Positions 8,808-17,648 of a stretch of DNA of 32,765 nt are shown in pieces. The stretch lies in assembly GCF_000308315.1 (NCBI RefSeq), contig NZ_CALJ01000064.1, positions 1 through 32,765 on the forward strand. Direction: 5' to 3'. The stretch is from Legionella tunisiensis (GTDB taxonomy: Bacteria; Pseudomonadota; Gammaproteobacteria; Legionellales; Legionellaceae). Positions within the stretch are counted from its first letter, which is position 1. Each line of letters begins with the position of its first letter. The position numbers and the translations under genes were made by a program. A model generated the notes under the pieces. That model searched no databases. It saw only the letters and a list, made by a program, of their open reading frames with translations, and was not told where the DNA came from.

Positions 8808-10619
8808 ATGTATCTAAAGAGACACTTTATAATAATCTTGTTCTGCTTATTAGTTTCACTATTGGCATTAAAATCAATGGCTTCCGCTGACCCACTTACC
8901 CAAGGAAAAAAGATGTCGCAACAATTTGCCGATCTTGCAAACGATTATGAAAAGAGTTTATTTGATTATTCACCCGAATTAGGTCTTTTTTGGGGAAAAA
9001 GCAATGTAGCCCACGATCGTTTTATGGATGCTTCTATAGACGCTTACAAGCAATGGGTACAAAAAGAAGATGATTTTTTATCAGCTCTTTACAGCATGGA
9101 TGAAAAGGCATTGCGGGGGTCGTCGCAATACCTGACCTATCTCCTTCTAAAAGAAACACTGGAAGCGAAAAAGGCAAGTCGAATTTGTAGAGAAGAGCTT
9201 TGGGATATTAATCCAAGCTTTGGTTGGCATAATAAAATGGCTATTGTTGCTGAGAAACAGCCTGTTGGAACCGCTGAGTACCGCCAATTTGCTCTTACAC
9301 GCTGGCAGACTTTCGATAAAGTGGTAGATAATCAAATTGACAATTTAAAATTGGGAGTGAGCCTTGGTTATACCGCACCCAAGCCTGCTGTAGCGAGAGT
9401 ATTAGCGCAACTTAAAATAGTACTTAACAGTCCCATTGAAGCATCTCCTTATTTTGATTTTGCGCGCCGGGATGGTGATGATGCGTTTAAAACGCAAGTT
9501 ACTCATCTCATTAAAACGACCATTAATCCTGCTATTAAAAAATATGTGGATTATCTGGAGAATGACTATCTGCCTAAGGCGAGAAATGAAATAGGAGTGA
9601 TGGCATTACCGGCAGGTCCAGCATGCTATCAAGCCAAAATCAAACAGGAAACCACCTTGGGACTGACTCCTGGTGAAATTCATGAGTTGGGTTTGCAAGC
9701 GATACAAAAATTATCCAGAGAGGTTGCTGAAATTGGTTTGAAAAAATATGATACTGACGATATGACTGTGATTTTTCAGCGCGCCAAAGAAGAGTCTGAG
9801 AATTATTTTTCCACTGAACAAGATATCTTGGATTATAACGTTGCTGCCTTGGAGAGGGCCAAAGCGAAAGTCTCTGATTGGTTTGACCTCATGCCAAAAA
9901 CGGAGGGGACGCTACGACCTTATCCTGCACATCGAGCAAGAACAGGCGCTTCTGGTGAATACCACCCACCCAATGAAGATGGAGCGGAACCTGGTGTTTT
10001 TTATATCAACACCTATGAGCCTGAAAAACGGAGTCGTATTGATCAAGAGGCAACTTTGTTTCATGAGTTAATACCAGGTCATCATTTTCAAATCGCCTTG
10101 CTTTATGAAAATAAAGCGATACCTACGCTAAACCGATACTTGTTTAATGCTGGTTTTGGTGAAGGTTGGGCCTTGTATGTTGAACGCTTGGCGGATGAAA
10201 TGGGGTTATATCAGGATGATATTTCCCGCCTGGGAATGCTGTCGAATGAAACCCTAAGAGCGGCACGTCTCGTGGTTGATACAGGCATACACGCTTTTCA
10301 TTGGAGTCGCGAAAAGGCAGTGGATTATTTAAAACAGCATACAGCACTCAGCGAAAATATCATTGAAGGAGAGGTTGATCGCTATATTATGATGCCAGGG
10401 CAGGCTACTGCTTATATGCTGGGAAAATATGAAATAGAACGGTTGCGTCGATTAGCCAAAGAGCAATTGGGAAGTCGTTTTGATATACGGCAATTTCACA
10501 ATCAAGTGCTAAAAAATGGTGTTGTCAGCTTGCCTATATTAAGAGCTCAAATTGAAAGTTGGTTGGAGGCAAAAAAACGAGTTAACTGGCAAGTTCAACG
10601 AACTGGAGGCCGAGTTTAA
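8808..10619 (+). CDS. DUF885 family protein, secreted putative metallopeptidase
   Basis: A 603-residue exported enzyme-like protein of the DUF885 family, whose members resemble zinc-dependent carboxypeptidases. A signal peptide (hydrophobic core IIILFCLLVSLLALKS) ends near ASA-DP at about residue 27. The zinc-site motif HELIPGHH is at 419-426, giving His419 and His423-region ligands with Glu420 as base. GFGEGWALYVERLADEMG supplies the expected third ligand, Glu452. The MMPGQATAYMLGK segment near the end is also conserved in the family. Length is normal. An AGGAG site lies 10 bases before the ATG, confirming the start. Substrate is unknown; periplasmic peptide cleavage is inferred. The stop codon sits in the loop of a strong hairpin that probably ends the transcript. 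Confidence 0.88.
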   Translation: MYLKRHFIIILFCLLVSLLALKSMASADPLTQGKKMSQQFADLANDYEKSLFDYSPELGLFWGKSNVAHDRFMDASIDAYKQWVQKEDDFLSALYSMDEKALRGSSQYLTYLLLKETLEAKKASRICREELWDINPSFGWHNKMAIVAEKQPVGTAEYRQFALTRWQTFDKVVDNQIDNLKLGVSLGYTAPKPAVARVLAQLKIVLNSPIEASPYFDFARRDGDDAFKTQVTHLIKTTINPAIKKYVDYLENDYLPKARNEIGVMALPAGPACYQAKIKQETTLGLTPGEIHELGLQAIQKLSREVAEIGLKKYDTDDMTVIFQRAKEESENYFSTEQDILDYNVAALERAKAKVSDWFDLMPKTEGTLRPYPAHRARTGASGEYHPPNEDGAEPGVFYINTYEPEKRSRIDQEATLFHELIPGHHFQIALLYENKAIPTLNRYLFNAGFGEGWALYVERLADEMGLYQDDISRLGMLSNETLRAARLVVDTGIHAFHWSREKAVDYLKQHTALSENIIEGEVDRYIMMPGQATAYMLGKYEIERLRRLAKEQLGSRFDIRQFHNQVLKNGVVSLPILRAQIESWLEAKKRVNWQVQRTGGRV

Positions 10620-10633
10620 AACTCGGCCTCCAG
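10603..10633 (+). terminator. 15-bp perfect hairpin across the DUF885 stop codon
   Basis: CTGGAGGCCGAGTTT and its exact reverse complement are separated by one A, so the stem is GC-rich and close to 15 bp. The TAA stop of the upstream gene lies at the apex. No run of T follows on either strand, so it may act as an mRNA-stabilising or Rho-assisted element rather than a classical intrinsic terminator. It stands between convergent genes and could serve both. Confidence 0.6.
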
Positions 10634-10648
10634 CAGTAGTATAAGGAG

Positions 10649-11379
10649 TTAGACGCCTATTGTTACTGTAGATTGAATTGCCTTTAACCCTATGCACTCA
10701 CCTGCCTTAATTCCTTCTTTCATCATGTCTATTGCTTTTCTATAAATCTGACTATTGAGTGTTTTAGAGCCTACTTCATAATGTCGGTTTAAACGAGCAA
10801 AGAAAAGATTCTCGCCTACTTCTACTTGGAGCAGTTTATCTCTCAGTAAAGGTTGGTTTGTTGCTTCTTGCAGTTTAACTTTATTATTGTGACAATCGAT
10901 TGTTTTTTTAATTCATCATTATATGTTTCAAGCGTTTTAGCTAAATCATCGAAAACAGCAACTTCTTTATTTTTTGCTGCCCCGCATTCAATGGCTTTTT
11001 CTAGGTATTTTTTGCCCTCATAGCAATGAGCTATTTGTTGATTGCTTCTTTTACTCGCTGCGATTAAGCAGCAAGCTGCTTTGAAATAATAACATTGACC
11101 TGCGAGTACATATTGAATGGAGATACCCCCATCCTTTAGTGCTCTTTCAAGAGTTTGGAGTAACTGATCTAATTTAGTAACGCCTTCCTGAAAAAGATCG
11201 CTGTTTTCATCAACAAGAAATTGAGAAAATAATTGATTTATTTCAATACACAAACTAAAAATATTTAATTTGCCAGGTGAACCCTCAGATTTTTCTACAA
11301 AGAATGTCCTCCTTTTCGTGTTTTTCACCTCTTCATGCTTATTCTTTGCATCATCCTCCAGACTATCTTTGTTGAGCAC
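10649..11379 (-). pseudogene. frameshifted uncharacterised helical protein (about 243 aa)
   Basis: The frame from a GTG at 11379 ends early at 10843. Adding one T to the T7 run at 10903-10909 lets it continue through KLQEATNQPLLRDKLLQ and YEVGSKTLNSQIYRKAI to the stop at 10649. The restored product is soluble and helical, with segments (YFKAACCLIAASKR, YEGKKYLEKAIECG) resembling TPR-like helix pairs, but no confident family. The N-terminus is very polar (EDDAKNKHEEVKNTKRR). An in-frame TGA just upstream of the GTG rules out a longer frame. The start abuts the broken 5' end of an ankyrin remnant on the other strand, so the N-terminus may itself be truncated by the same rearrangement. Confidence 0.55.
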
Positions 11380-11807
11380 GGGTAAACGGAATATTAATCA
11401 GCAAGCAATAAATGGAAATACCCTATTACTACTCGCCTGTTACAATAAGCATTGGGACATCGTACGTTATTTACTTACCTTCGAAAGGATTGATGTTAAT
11501 TTGGCTGATAAAAATGGGTGTAATCGCTTTACGCCTGCTTATCACCAATGAGCAAACAGAGCTTTGTAAGTCGCTTCTTGAATTGGGAGCAGATAAGAAT
11601 GCTCTGGCGCCAGAAATGGGAACCTCTTTTGATGTCGCTGAAATAGTCAACAATAAAGAAATAACGGCACTTCTTACAAGGCAAGCATCTGAGGATAAAG
11701 CACCGTCAAGTATCCCGGGAGCTGTTGTTACTTACAAATCAGGTAGTGAATTACTCGTTACTACTAAGCCAGAGAGCGGCAGCCAACAACTGACTAGTTC
11801 AATTTAG
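11380..11807 (+). pseudogene. 5'-truncated, frameshifted ankyrin-repeat remnant
   Basis: Two frames together give ankyrin repeats: INGNTLLLLACYNKHWD, VRYLLTFERIDVNLADKNG, and then ITNEQTELCKSLLELGADKN. Removing one G from the GGG at 11516-11518 joins them and yields DKNGVIALRLLITNEQ, a well-formed repeat. The tail (SIPGAVVTYKSGSELLV) is Ser/Thr/Glu-rich with no domain. There is no start codon or earlier repeat: upstream of about 11380 the sequence belongs to the opposite-strand gene. The 5' part is therefore missing by rearrangement, whatever the status of the frameshift. Confidence 0.6.
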
Positions 11808-11829
11808 AATAAATTTTAACCAAAAAAGC

Positions 11830-11858
11830 TGTTAATAGCATATCAGATCATATATAAT
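11830..11858 (+). promoter_or_regulatory. putative sigma70 promoter for the 11884 gene
   Basis: A consensus TATAAT stands at 11853-11858, about 25 bases before the ATG at 11884, in AT-rich DNA. The matching -35 (TGTTAA at 11830, 17-base spacing) is poor, so strength rests on the -10. The leader contains an AAGAGG ribosome site. Confidence 0.4.
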
Positions 11859-11883
11859 ACAACTTGATTTTAAGAGGTTTACA

Positions 11884-12653
11884 ATGGCAAATTTTTGGCA
11901 ATATGGCGCCACCCAACGATTCTTTTATGGTAATAAGGAGCAGGGGGGCGGTTACGCATCAAGCGAATCTACTCTGAGTGATTGGAATCGAGAACTCACG
12001 GCTGGTGACGGTTCACAAATTCGTATTGGTGCTGGAGAAGGCTCGACTATCGCTCATCTAAGAGCAGAAAAAGGGAAGTTTCAAAGTCTTGATGACTTGA
12101 AAAATTTTTTGCTGAGGTATTGTTTTCTAACGCAACGCCATCAGAAAGAGTAGAATTGTCTGAGTGCGCTCTTGAGCATTTTCATCAGGGAGGACTTCTC
12201 TTTGCCAGCCAGCATTGTGTCGTAAATGCGCAATTGCGGAAAAATCAGAATATTAAACTCCCCAATCAGCGGACTGTGGTTAATATTGTACCAATAAAGG
12301 GTGGGGTGTCTATTATCGAAGAGAACACTTATGCAAAGGTAACAGTTGGAAACAAAGTAATTACCGCGTCTGGCTCTAGCTATCATGCAAAAATTCATAG
12401 TGAAGTGACTTTTACTACCAAGGGTATTCATGTGCAGGATTTAACAATTGACTGTCCAAATAGTCAGGCTGCTAAAATAATTGATCCCAGGACAGTGAGC
12501 GAGTTGTTGCAACACATTATCAACAAAATATCGCAGGCAATATGGCCAACTAATAAAGCGCTTATTAGCTCACAACCTGCAGAAGTCAATGTGGATAATT
12601 TAGATGAGGAACAAGCGGTTATGAAGTTTACACCCATGAGGGCGAATAACTAA
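11884..12653 (+). pseudogene. frameshifted uncharacterised protein (about 256 aa)
   Basis: The frame starting MANFWQYGATQRFFYGN after an AAGAGG ribosome site breaks at 12153. Adding one T to the T6 run at 12105-12110 continues it as FAEVLFSNATPSERVELSE into the second frame, which ends at 12653. The restored protein is soluble. Its middle resembles a beta-rich domain (NIVPIKGGVSIIEENTY, KVTVGNKVITASGSSYHAK) and its tail is acidic (VDNLDEEQAVMKFTP). I recognise no family. The sharp codon continuity across the break favours a sequencing error. A good hairpin terminator overlaps the stop codon. Confidence 0.6.
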
Positions 12654-12668
12654 GTCGCCCGTTTTCTT
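12640..12668 (+). terminator. intrinsic terminator
   Basis: GGGCGA, a nine-base loop, and TCGCCC are followed by GTTTTCTT, a classic stem and T-rich tail. The upstream gene's stop codon lies inside the loop. A second hairpin (TGCTGTGC, five bases, GCACAGCA) stands at 12679-12699 before the convergent amidase gene. Confidence 0.7.
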
Positions 12669-12752
12669 ATCACCGATCTGCTGTGCTTTATGCACAGCAC
12701 GCAGTGGTTCGTCGTCTAAATTTAATTGACAGTCCTCCCGTTTCCTATCAGC

Positions 12753-14150
12753 TCATAAAAAACGAACAGGGGGGTTATAACCACCTAATAATTGCTCAAG
12801 TCGTTCGGAAACTGCTAGAACAGTAGTATCTTTCCAACGATTGGCAGCGATTTGTACTCCAATTGGTAATCCTGTCGTTGATGTTCCGCATCTGATGCTG
12901 ATTGTTGGACATCGGCTCAGATTGTGAGTCATTGCGTAGGAGAAATCGCTGATTTCTTTAATTCCAATTCCATGAGGTTTTGCTATTTTCGGAAAGACCG
13001 GACTAATTAACACATCGTACTTGTGCATGAAAGAAAAAAGTTCCATGCGGAATAAATCGATTTCCCTCATACGACTATATAATTGGGTCATGGAAAATTG
13101 ACAGTTTTCTGCTTGGCGGAGAAATTCCCTTAACTCCCAGGAAAGCGTTTCAATACCAAGTTGATGTAATACTTGCTTGAATCCTGCTCCATGATCCCCT
13201 CCAAGAAAAAGATCCCAATGCAGTGCAAATGACTGACTGATACAGTTCGGACGTTCTTCAATAACAACGGCAACCTCATCCTTCAGGGCTAAGGCTGCTG
13301 TTTTGACAACGTCTTGTACTTCTTGATCAACGGGAGTAAAACCGTTTTCAATAAAATAGGCGACACGTAGTTTTTCTAGTGGGGGTGGGGGTTCAATCGG
13401 GACAGGTATTGTATAAGGGTCAAACTGATCGGGACCTGCAAGCACTGATAAACCCAAGCGAAGATCAGCGGCAGAACGAGCCATTGGCCCATAAGTAAGC
13501 ATAGAACCAATGAGACCTGGCGAATCGCCTCCTACGGTACCTGTAGATGGTAGATGCCCGTGAGTAGGTTTTAAGGCAACAATTCCACAACAATGGGCTG
13601 GTTGGACAAGACTTCCTCCACCATCTGAGCCAATTGCAAAAGGTACGCCCCCCGCGGCAATTAAGGCAGCCGAACCACCGCTGCTTCCACCACAAGTTCT
13701 ATCCAGATCATAAGGATTATTAGTTCGTCCGTAGATTAAATTGTCCGAATCTCCGCCGCGACACATTTCTGGAACATTAGTTAATCCAATAATAATGGCG
13801 CCTTCGGCCTTTAATCGCGCGACAAGTGTTGCATCTTGCTGAGCTTTCCCTGCCTTATAAAAGCCAGGGCTGCCAGAGGAGCAAATTAATCCTTTCACAT
13901 TTAAAGCATCTTTGATTGCAACTGGAAGACCTGTTAATTTTTAAATGGTTTTTTAGCGGCAATTGCTTCATCGACTTTGACGGCCTGCTGCAAACATGCC
14001 TCAGGAGCAAAACGCTGTGTTAAGGCATTAAGAGCGGGGTTAATTTTTCGATTTGTTCTAAATGTGCCAGCATCACTTCTTTGGCAGAAAGAGTTTTTTC
14101 TGAATATGCTGGATTAGCTCTATTGCTGTCAGTTGGTGGATATTATCCAT
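12753..14150 (-). pseudogene. frameshifted amidase (amidase-signature family, about 466 aa)
   Basis: An amidase-signature hydrolase that would cleave amide bonds using a Ser-cisSer-Lys triad. The signature CGGSSGGSAALIAAGG and the cis-Ser region GSDGGGSLVQPAHCC are intact, and the catalytic Lys lies in LPVAIKDALN. The N-terminal 85 codons are broken three times. Adding one base to each of T5 (13938-13942), G4 (14036-14039) and T6 (14094-14099) restores a product starting MDNIHQLTAIELIQ at 14150. A GGGAG ribosome site stands ahead of that ATG. As written, only the fragment downstream of 13898 is open. Substrate is unknown; gatA-type subunits are unlikely because no gatB or gatC is near. Convergent with the preceding gene, with two hairpins between them. 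Confidence 0.8.
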
Positions 14151-14349
14151 ATCGTAAAGCTCCCGCTAGCGCATTGAATAGATTTTTATCGGTTAACGGC
14201 TAAAGTGAAAAAATTAAATTTAATAGTAAGATTTTAGATGCATGTAAATTACAAATAACATACAAGAGTTAGCATTGGAAAGATTTCATTCTTGTTATTG
14301 GCAAAATAAGATAAAATTTTTTGATTACTAAATCAACAGGACAGGATTG

Positions 14350-14628
14350 ATGATGGAGCAATTCGCTATACATTGCTATGTGTCTGGGAAAGTTCAGGGC
14401 GTGTGGTTTCGAGCCTCTACGAAAGAAGAGGCTGACAGGCTCGGACTGAAAGGTTGGGTACGTAATTTAAGTGATGGGAGAGTGGAGGTGTTTGCCTGTG
14501 GGAATGAAAACCAACTCGAGTTATTTTATGCTTGGTTACAGCAGGGGCCACGATTCGCCAACGTCAGTGAATGTACACGAGAAGATTTACCTTGGGAAGA
14601 TTACCTGGAATTTGAGATTTTGAGGTGA
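14350..14628 (+). CDS. acyP: acylphosphatase
   Basis: A small cytosolic enzyme that hydrolyses the carboxyl-phosphate bond of acyl phosphates. The whole family pattern is present in about 92 residues: CYVSGKVQGVWFRAST with the phosphate-binding Arg, and LKGWVRNLSDGRVEV with the catalytic Asn. The GVW variant of the usual GVGFR/GVFFR loop is common in proteobacteria. The frame is open from a TTG at 14347, but two ATGs follow at once and the AGGA ahead fits the ATG at 14350 or 14353. The gene is divergent from the amidase, with about 200 bp of AT-rich DNA between them that must hold both promoters. Confidence 0.93.
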   Translation: MMEQFAIHCYVSGKVQGVWFRASTKEEADRLGLKGWVRNLSDGRVEVFACGNENQLELFYAWLQQGPRFANVSECTREDLPWEDYLEFEILR

Positions 14629-14681
14629 TTGGAGAATACCAGGATTGCTAAAATCTATCTTGCTTATCAGAAGGAGCGATA

Positions 14682-15032
14682 ATGGCTGCAAGAATGCAAG
14701 GATATAAGGCACCATTAAATATTTATTTACACCTGATTCGTAATACTTCTATCGGTTTAATGCTTATCGTTGCAGCCCTTTTTATTGGCATGCTGGGTTA
14801 CCATGTCTTTGAACAAATGTCTTGGGTTGATTCCTTTCTGAATGCTGCAATGATTCTATCAGGTATGGGGCCTGCTGCTACACTGACCACTTCCGCGGGC
14901 AAGCTATTTGCAGGTTTATATGCATTGTTCAGTGGTCTCGCCTTTATTGCTATCGTCGTTATTATGCTGTCACCAGTCATCCACAAATTTTTTCGTAAAA
15001 TTCATCTGGAAAGTGGCAGGTACAATGATTGA
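14682..15032 (+). CDS. small membrane protein with channel-like hairpin
   Basis: A 116-residue inner-membrane protein with two strong membrane helices (about 25-45 and 84-104). Between them lies MILSGMGPAATLTTSAGKLF, which resembles the short pore helix and loop between helices of two-TM ion-channel-like proteins, though the K-channel filter TVGYG is absent. The C-terminal SPVIHKFFRKIHLES is typical of this widespread uncharacterised family. A GAAGGAG ribosome site fixes the ATG. It sits about 50 bp after acyP on the same strand and may share its transcript. Ion transport is only a guess from topology. Confidence 0.75.
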   Translation: MAARMQGYKAPLNIYLHLIRNTSIGLMLIVAALFIGMLGYHVFEQMSWVDSFLNAAMILSGMGPAATLTTSAGKLFAGLYALFSGLAFIAIVVIMLSPVIHKFFRKIHLESGRYND

Positions 15033-15200
15033 TAGAACGCTTATAAAAAATCCAGTCATTATTGAGAGGCTACTAGCAGAGGAAATACCGGATTAATACG
15101 GTATTCAGTAAGTTTGTTATTCATTATAATTAGTACCTAAGCCTGACATGAATAAGCTACGCCAAAATGGCTATTCATTTGCAGTAAGTGGAGATGTTTT

Positions 15201-15522
15201 ATGGGGAAAATCTTAGCAGAATTACAGGATCATCCAAGCTTGCTTTATACACAAGAATTAAAAATGTATGTAAACCTCTTGAGTCCATTGATATTACTAC
15301 TTTTTCTCATGTCCGAGTTTATAATGATTAACGGTTGGCAGTGCTATGTCATCACCCTGACTTTATGCTTAATTATGCCCTGAAAAAATATTATGATGCT
15401 GATCCATGTATTAACATTAAACCGGGGTCGATGGATTTTGGGCAATATTTAGTATGGGACGCGGTTGAGTGCTATGGTAAAACAGCGGCGATGATGCAAG
15501 ATGCAGCCGATTTTGATTTCAA
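15201..15522 (+). pseudogene. remnant of a LuxR-type sensor N-terminal domain
   Basis: Two frames combine into about 105 residues of a LuxR-family ligand-binding-type domain: ILAELQDHPSLLYTQELK, then (after adding an A near 15269) VKPLESIDITTFSHVRVYND, then HPDFMLNYALKKYYDADP and YLVWDAVECYGKTAAMM. At least two frameshifts are needed, near 15269 and 15330. The DNA-binding helix-turn-helix expected at the C-terminus is absent; coding similarity stops at about 15520, where the tail of an unrelated oxidoreductase begins. This is a truncated regulator, not only a sequencing artefact. Family assignment rests on pattern memory of Legionella LuxR-type proteins. Confidence 0.45.
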
Positions 15523-15681
15523 GGAGTGCGAGCTGCAGCTGAAAAATATATTTTTGATCATTTGGAGGATGGCTCGTTTGAGCCTCAAATTGCTCGAACC
15601 TTTACTCTTGAACAGATTGTAGAAGCGCATCGTTATATGGAGTCAAATGAGCAAATTGGTAAGATTGTAGTCAGGCCTTAA
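15523..15681 (+). pseudogene. 3' remnant of a zinc-type quinone oxidoreductase
   Basis: Fifty-two codons in one frame encode the C-terminal end of a medium-chain dehydrogenase/reductase of the NADPH:quinone oxidoreductase type: AAAEKYIFDHLEDGSFEP, ARTFTLEQIVEAHRYMES and EQIGKIVVRP before the stop. The nucleotide-binding and catalytic domains (about 270 residues) are missing. It directly follows the LuxR-type remnant without spacer, so a deletion or recombination fused the two. Its stop is next to the stop of the convergent cysteine-protease-like gene. Confidence 0.65.
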
Positions 15682-16914
15682 TTAAAGACCTGCTTTTGTG
15701 CATTCAGCTTCTTGAAGCGCTGCAGCAAAGTCCGTGTCAATTTCTTCTATCTCTTCGGAGCTTCGATTGGTTAGATCGATATCCAGATCTTTTTCAAGAT
15801 CCTGAACAGGAATTTTATTTTGCAGGTTGGCGAAGAAACCTCGTCGATTGATTACTTCATAAACGGTATTTTTTACGAATGTTTGATAGTTCTCAAATTG
15901 CTCATGCCCTGAATCTTGAGTGGCTATCGTCGCCTCGATAACGTGCTCAATTTTTTCGCTAAATTCTATGTCTTCACTAAAAAGCTGTTCGGGAAGCGCT
16001 TCATACTCTTCTTGTGAAAGTTGTTTTTCAAGGACCTCAACGAGCATGTCTCTATGTTCTTGCTCTTGATAATCCTCATCGACCTGTTTTCTATAAGCAT
16101 TAACTACCCGAGTACCACAATCAAAATTATTGTCTTGTTCTTCGGTTGAAGACACTTTCAAGTCGTTATAGAGGCCTTCACCAATGAGTTTATTTAGCAA
16201 AATAGTACTTCTTTGAAGCATGCCTGCTTGTCTTTTGGTAAGCAAAGACTCTCCAAACTCATCATCGATGAAAGGTTGTTCATCCTTTACTGACCAAACT
16301 CCCTTTTCTTTGAGCAAATAAAACCAATGGCCGTCATAATTTGCTGCTAAGAAGATTGTTTTATCATTACCCTCATTGCCTTCTATGAGAGTTCTAAGCG
16401 CAACCTCTTCTTCAGTAGACAATTCAGCCAGTGAAAAGGGTTTATACGTCACAACGTTATCAGAAATAAACTTATCATCTGTTAACAGGTCAGTCATATC
16501 CTGCATGGTTAACAAGGTTTGTACAGAAATCTCACCATTTCTTTTTCGATACTGATCAGCAACGCTTAAATAAGCCTCATCATGCATTGTTATTAACGCC
16601 AATTTTGCTTTTTGCAGCTCTAGATTAAATTTTTCTTGCCAAGTGAAGAATTCCTTCTGCCATGCTTCGTTTTGTTTATCTATTTCGTCAAGTTCAGCGT
16701 ATTCTGAGGAAAGAGCGATTAAACGGGTTAAGAGTCGCTTGGCTTCTATCAGCTTTACCGCGGCGATGTTGTATAAAGGAATCTCGTTCTCTATACAGAG
16801 TGCAAGAATAGTTTCTTTGTGAGTAGCCCAGAGTGCTTGCTGCTCTTCTATAACAAGCTGTTCCAAACTATCATATTCTTCACGTAGTTTTAGTTCTGAG
16901 AAAGCCATAATCAT
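15682..16914 (-). CDS. putative CE-clan (Ulp1/YopJ-like) cysteine protease, candidate effector
   Basis: An intact 410-residue soluble protein. Residues 1-130 are helical and charged, probably coiled coil. The centre has the order and spacing of a CE-clan protease: His196 in NYDGHWFYLL, Asp211 in WSVKDEQPF, Gln260 in TEEQDNN and Cys266 in NNFDCGTRVVNAY. The Gln-to-Cys gap of six and the Trp after His match Ulp1-type enzymes, as I recall them. Such proteins remove ubiquitin or ubiquitin-like modifiers, or acetylate targets (YopJ type). The C-terminus (SSEEIEEIDTDFAAAL) is a strong acidic E-block followed by ECTKAGL, as in Dot/Icm substrates. Protease fold is inferred from motifs; I saw no close named relative. 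A start two codons later (MAFSELKL) is also possible. Confidence 0.65.
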   Translation of the reverse strand: MIMAFSELKLREEYDSLEQLVIEEQQALWATHKETILALCIENEIPLYNIAAVKLIEAKRLLTRLIALSSEYAELDEIDKQNEAWQKEFFTWQEKFNLELQKAKLALITMHDEAYLSVADQYRKRNGEISVQTLLTMQDMTDLLTDDKFISDNVVTYKPFSLAELSTEEEVALRTLIEGNEGNDKTIFLAANYDGHWFYLLKEKGVWSVKDEQPFIDDEFGESLLTKRQAGMLQRSTILLNKLIGEGLYNDLKVSSTEEQDNNFDCGTRVVNAYRKQVDEDYQEQEHRDMLVEVLEKQLSQEEYEALPEQLFSEDIEFSEKIEHVIEATIATQDSGHEQFENYQTFVKNTVYEVINRRGFFANLQNKIPVQDLEKDLDIDLTNRSSEEIEEIDTDFAAALQEAECTKAGL

Positions 16915-17008
16915 TGCCTCAATAAAATTGGTTTACACCATTTGTACCAACATGATATCACAGAGAAATTAAGTAAAGATTAACACTTGAATTTCAAAGG
17001 ATTAAAAG

Positions 17009-17299
17009 ATGATTACAGTGTTTGCTACAGTGATAGCCAAAGAGGGTAAGGCATCGGAGGTAAAAGAAGCGCTATTAACGTTAGTGAAACCCACGCGTCA
17101 AGAGCTAGGCTGCATTGAATATCATTTTTATCAGGGACAAGATAATCCTTGCGAATTTGTCTGCTTTGAAAAATGGAAAAGTAGAGCTAGTCTTGATCAG
17201 CATATGCAAACCAACCATTTGAAGACTTGTTTAGCTAGAATAGAAACTTGGCTGGAAAAACCTGTTGCCATACTTATTAGCGATAAAATCTCTGCTTAA
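17009..17299 (+). CDS. antibiotic biosynthesis monooxygenase (ABM/YgiN-like) protein
   Basis: A 96-residue dimeric alpha/beta-barrel protein of the ABM family. Members include YgiN-type quinol monooxygenases and small oxygenases acting without cofactors. Characteristic parts are VFATVIAKEGKASEVKEALL, PTRQELGCIEYHFYQ, the FVCFEKWKSRASLDQHM segment, and a final helix with TCLARIETWL. Start is supported by AAAGGA upstream. Substrate is unknown; cytosolic detoxification of quinols is a family-based guess. It is divergent from the protease-like gene, with about 95 bp between them. Confidence 0.85.
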   Translation: MITVFATVIAKEGKASEVKEALLTLVKPTRQELGCIEYHFYQGQDNPCEFVCFEKWKSRASLDQHMQTNHLKTCLARIETWLEKPVAILISDKISA

Positions 17300-17485
17300 G
17301 TACTTTATTTTTAGAGTAGTTTGAAGAGCAAAAGGTATCGCTGGATGCTGGTGCGCTACCTGCGGATTGATGATCTGAAAATGACATACCAATCAAGACA
17401 TTTTTTTAACATCATGATTATCTATTCATTATTCAATCCTATTTATTGACACACTGATATCGGCTCGTTAGACTCGCGATGAATG

Positions 17486-17648
17486 ATTCACCGGGGGTGC
17501 TTTGGTTGTTTCCACCAAAGCTGAGAAAGACCCTTATAACCTGCACTGGGTAATGCCTGCGGAGGGAGAGTGAGATTGATAGAACTGAGTTTTGACTCTG
17601 CATTAACTCATTGGGTACTTCCTCCGATTTATTTTGAGGAGGTAAACG
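17486..17648 (+). promoter_or_regulatory. TPP riboswitch (THI box) with SD-sequestering platform
   Basis: The aptamer (about 17486-17575) has all conserved blocks in order: CCGGGGGTGC, a P3 hairpin (CTTTGGT/ACCAAAG), GCTGAGA, ACCC, ACCTG, CTGGGTAATGCC and GCGGAGGGA, closed by TCAC/GTGA. Downstream, TCCTC at 17620-17624 can pair with GAGGA at 17636-17640, hiding the GGAGG ribosome site of tenA. An alternative stem, TGAGTT (17586-17591) with AACTCA (17605-17610), could form instead. This suggests thiamine pyrophosphate represses translation of tenA rather than transcription; no T-run terminator is present. Confidence 0.92.

Noticed and set aside
15024-15095. 23-codon frame after the channel-like protein gene
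   Set aside because: Too short, and there is no supporting motif.
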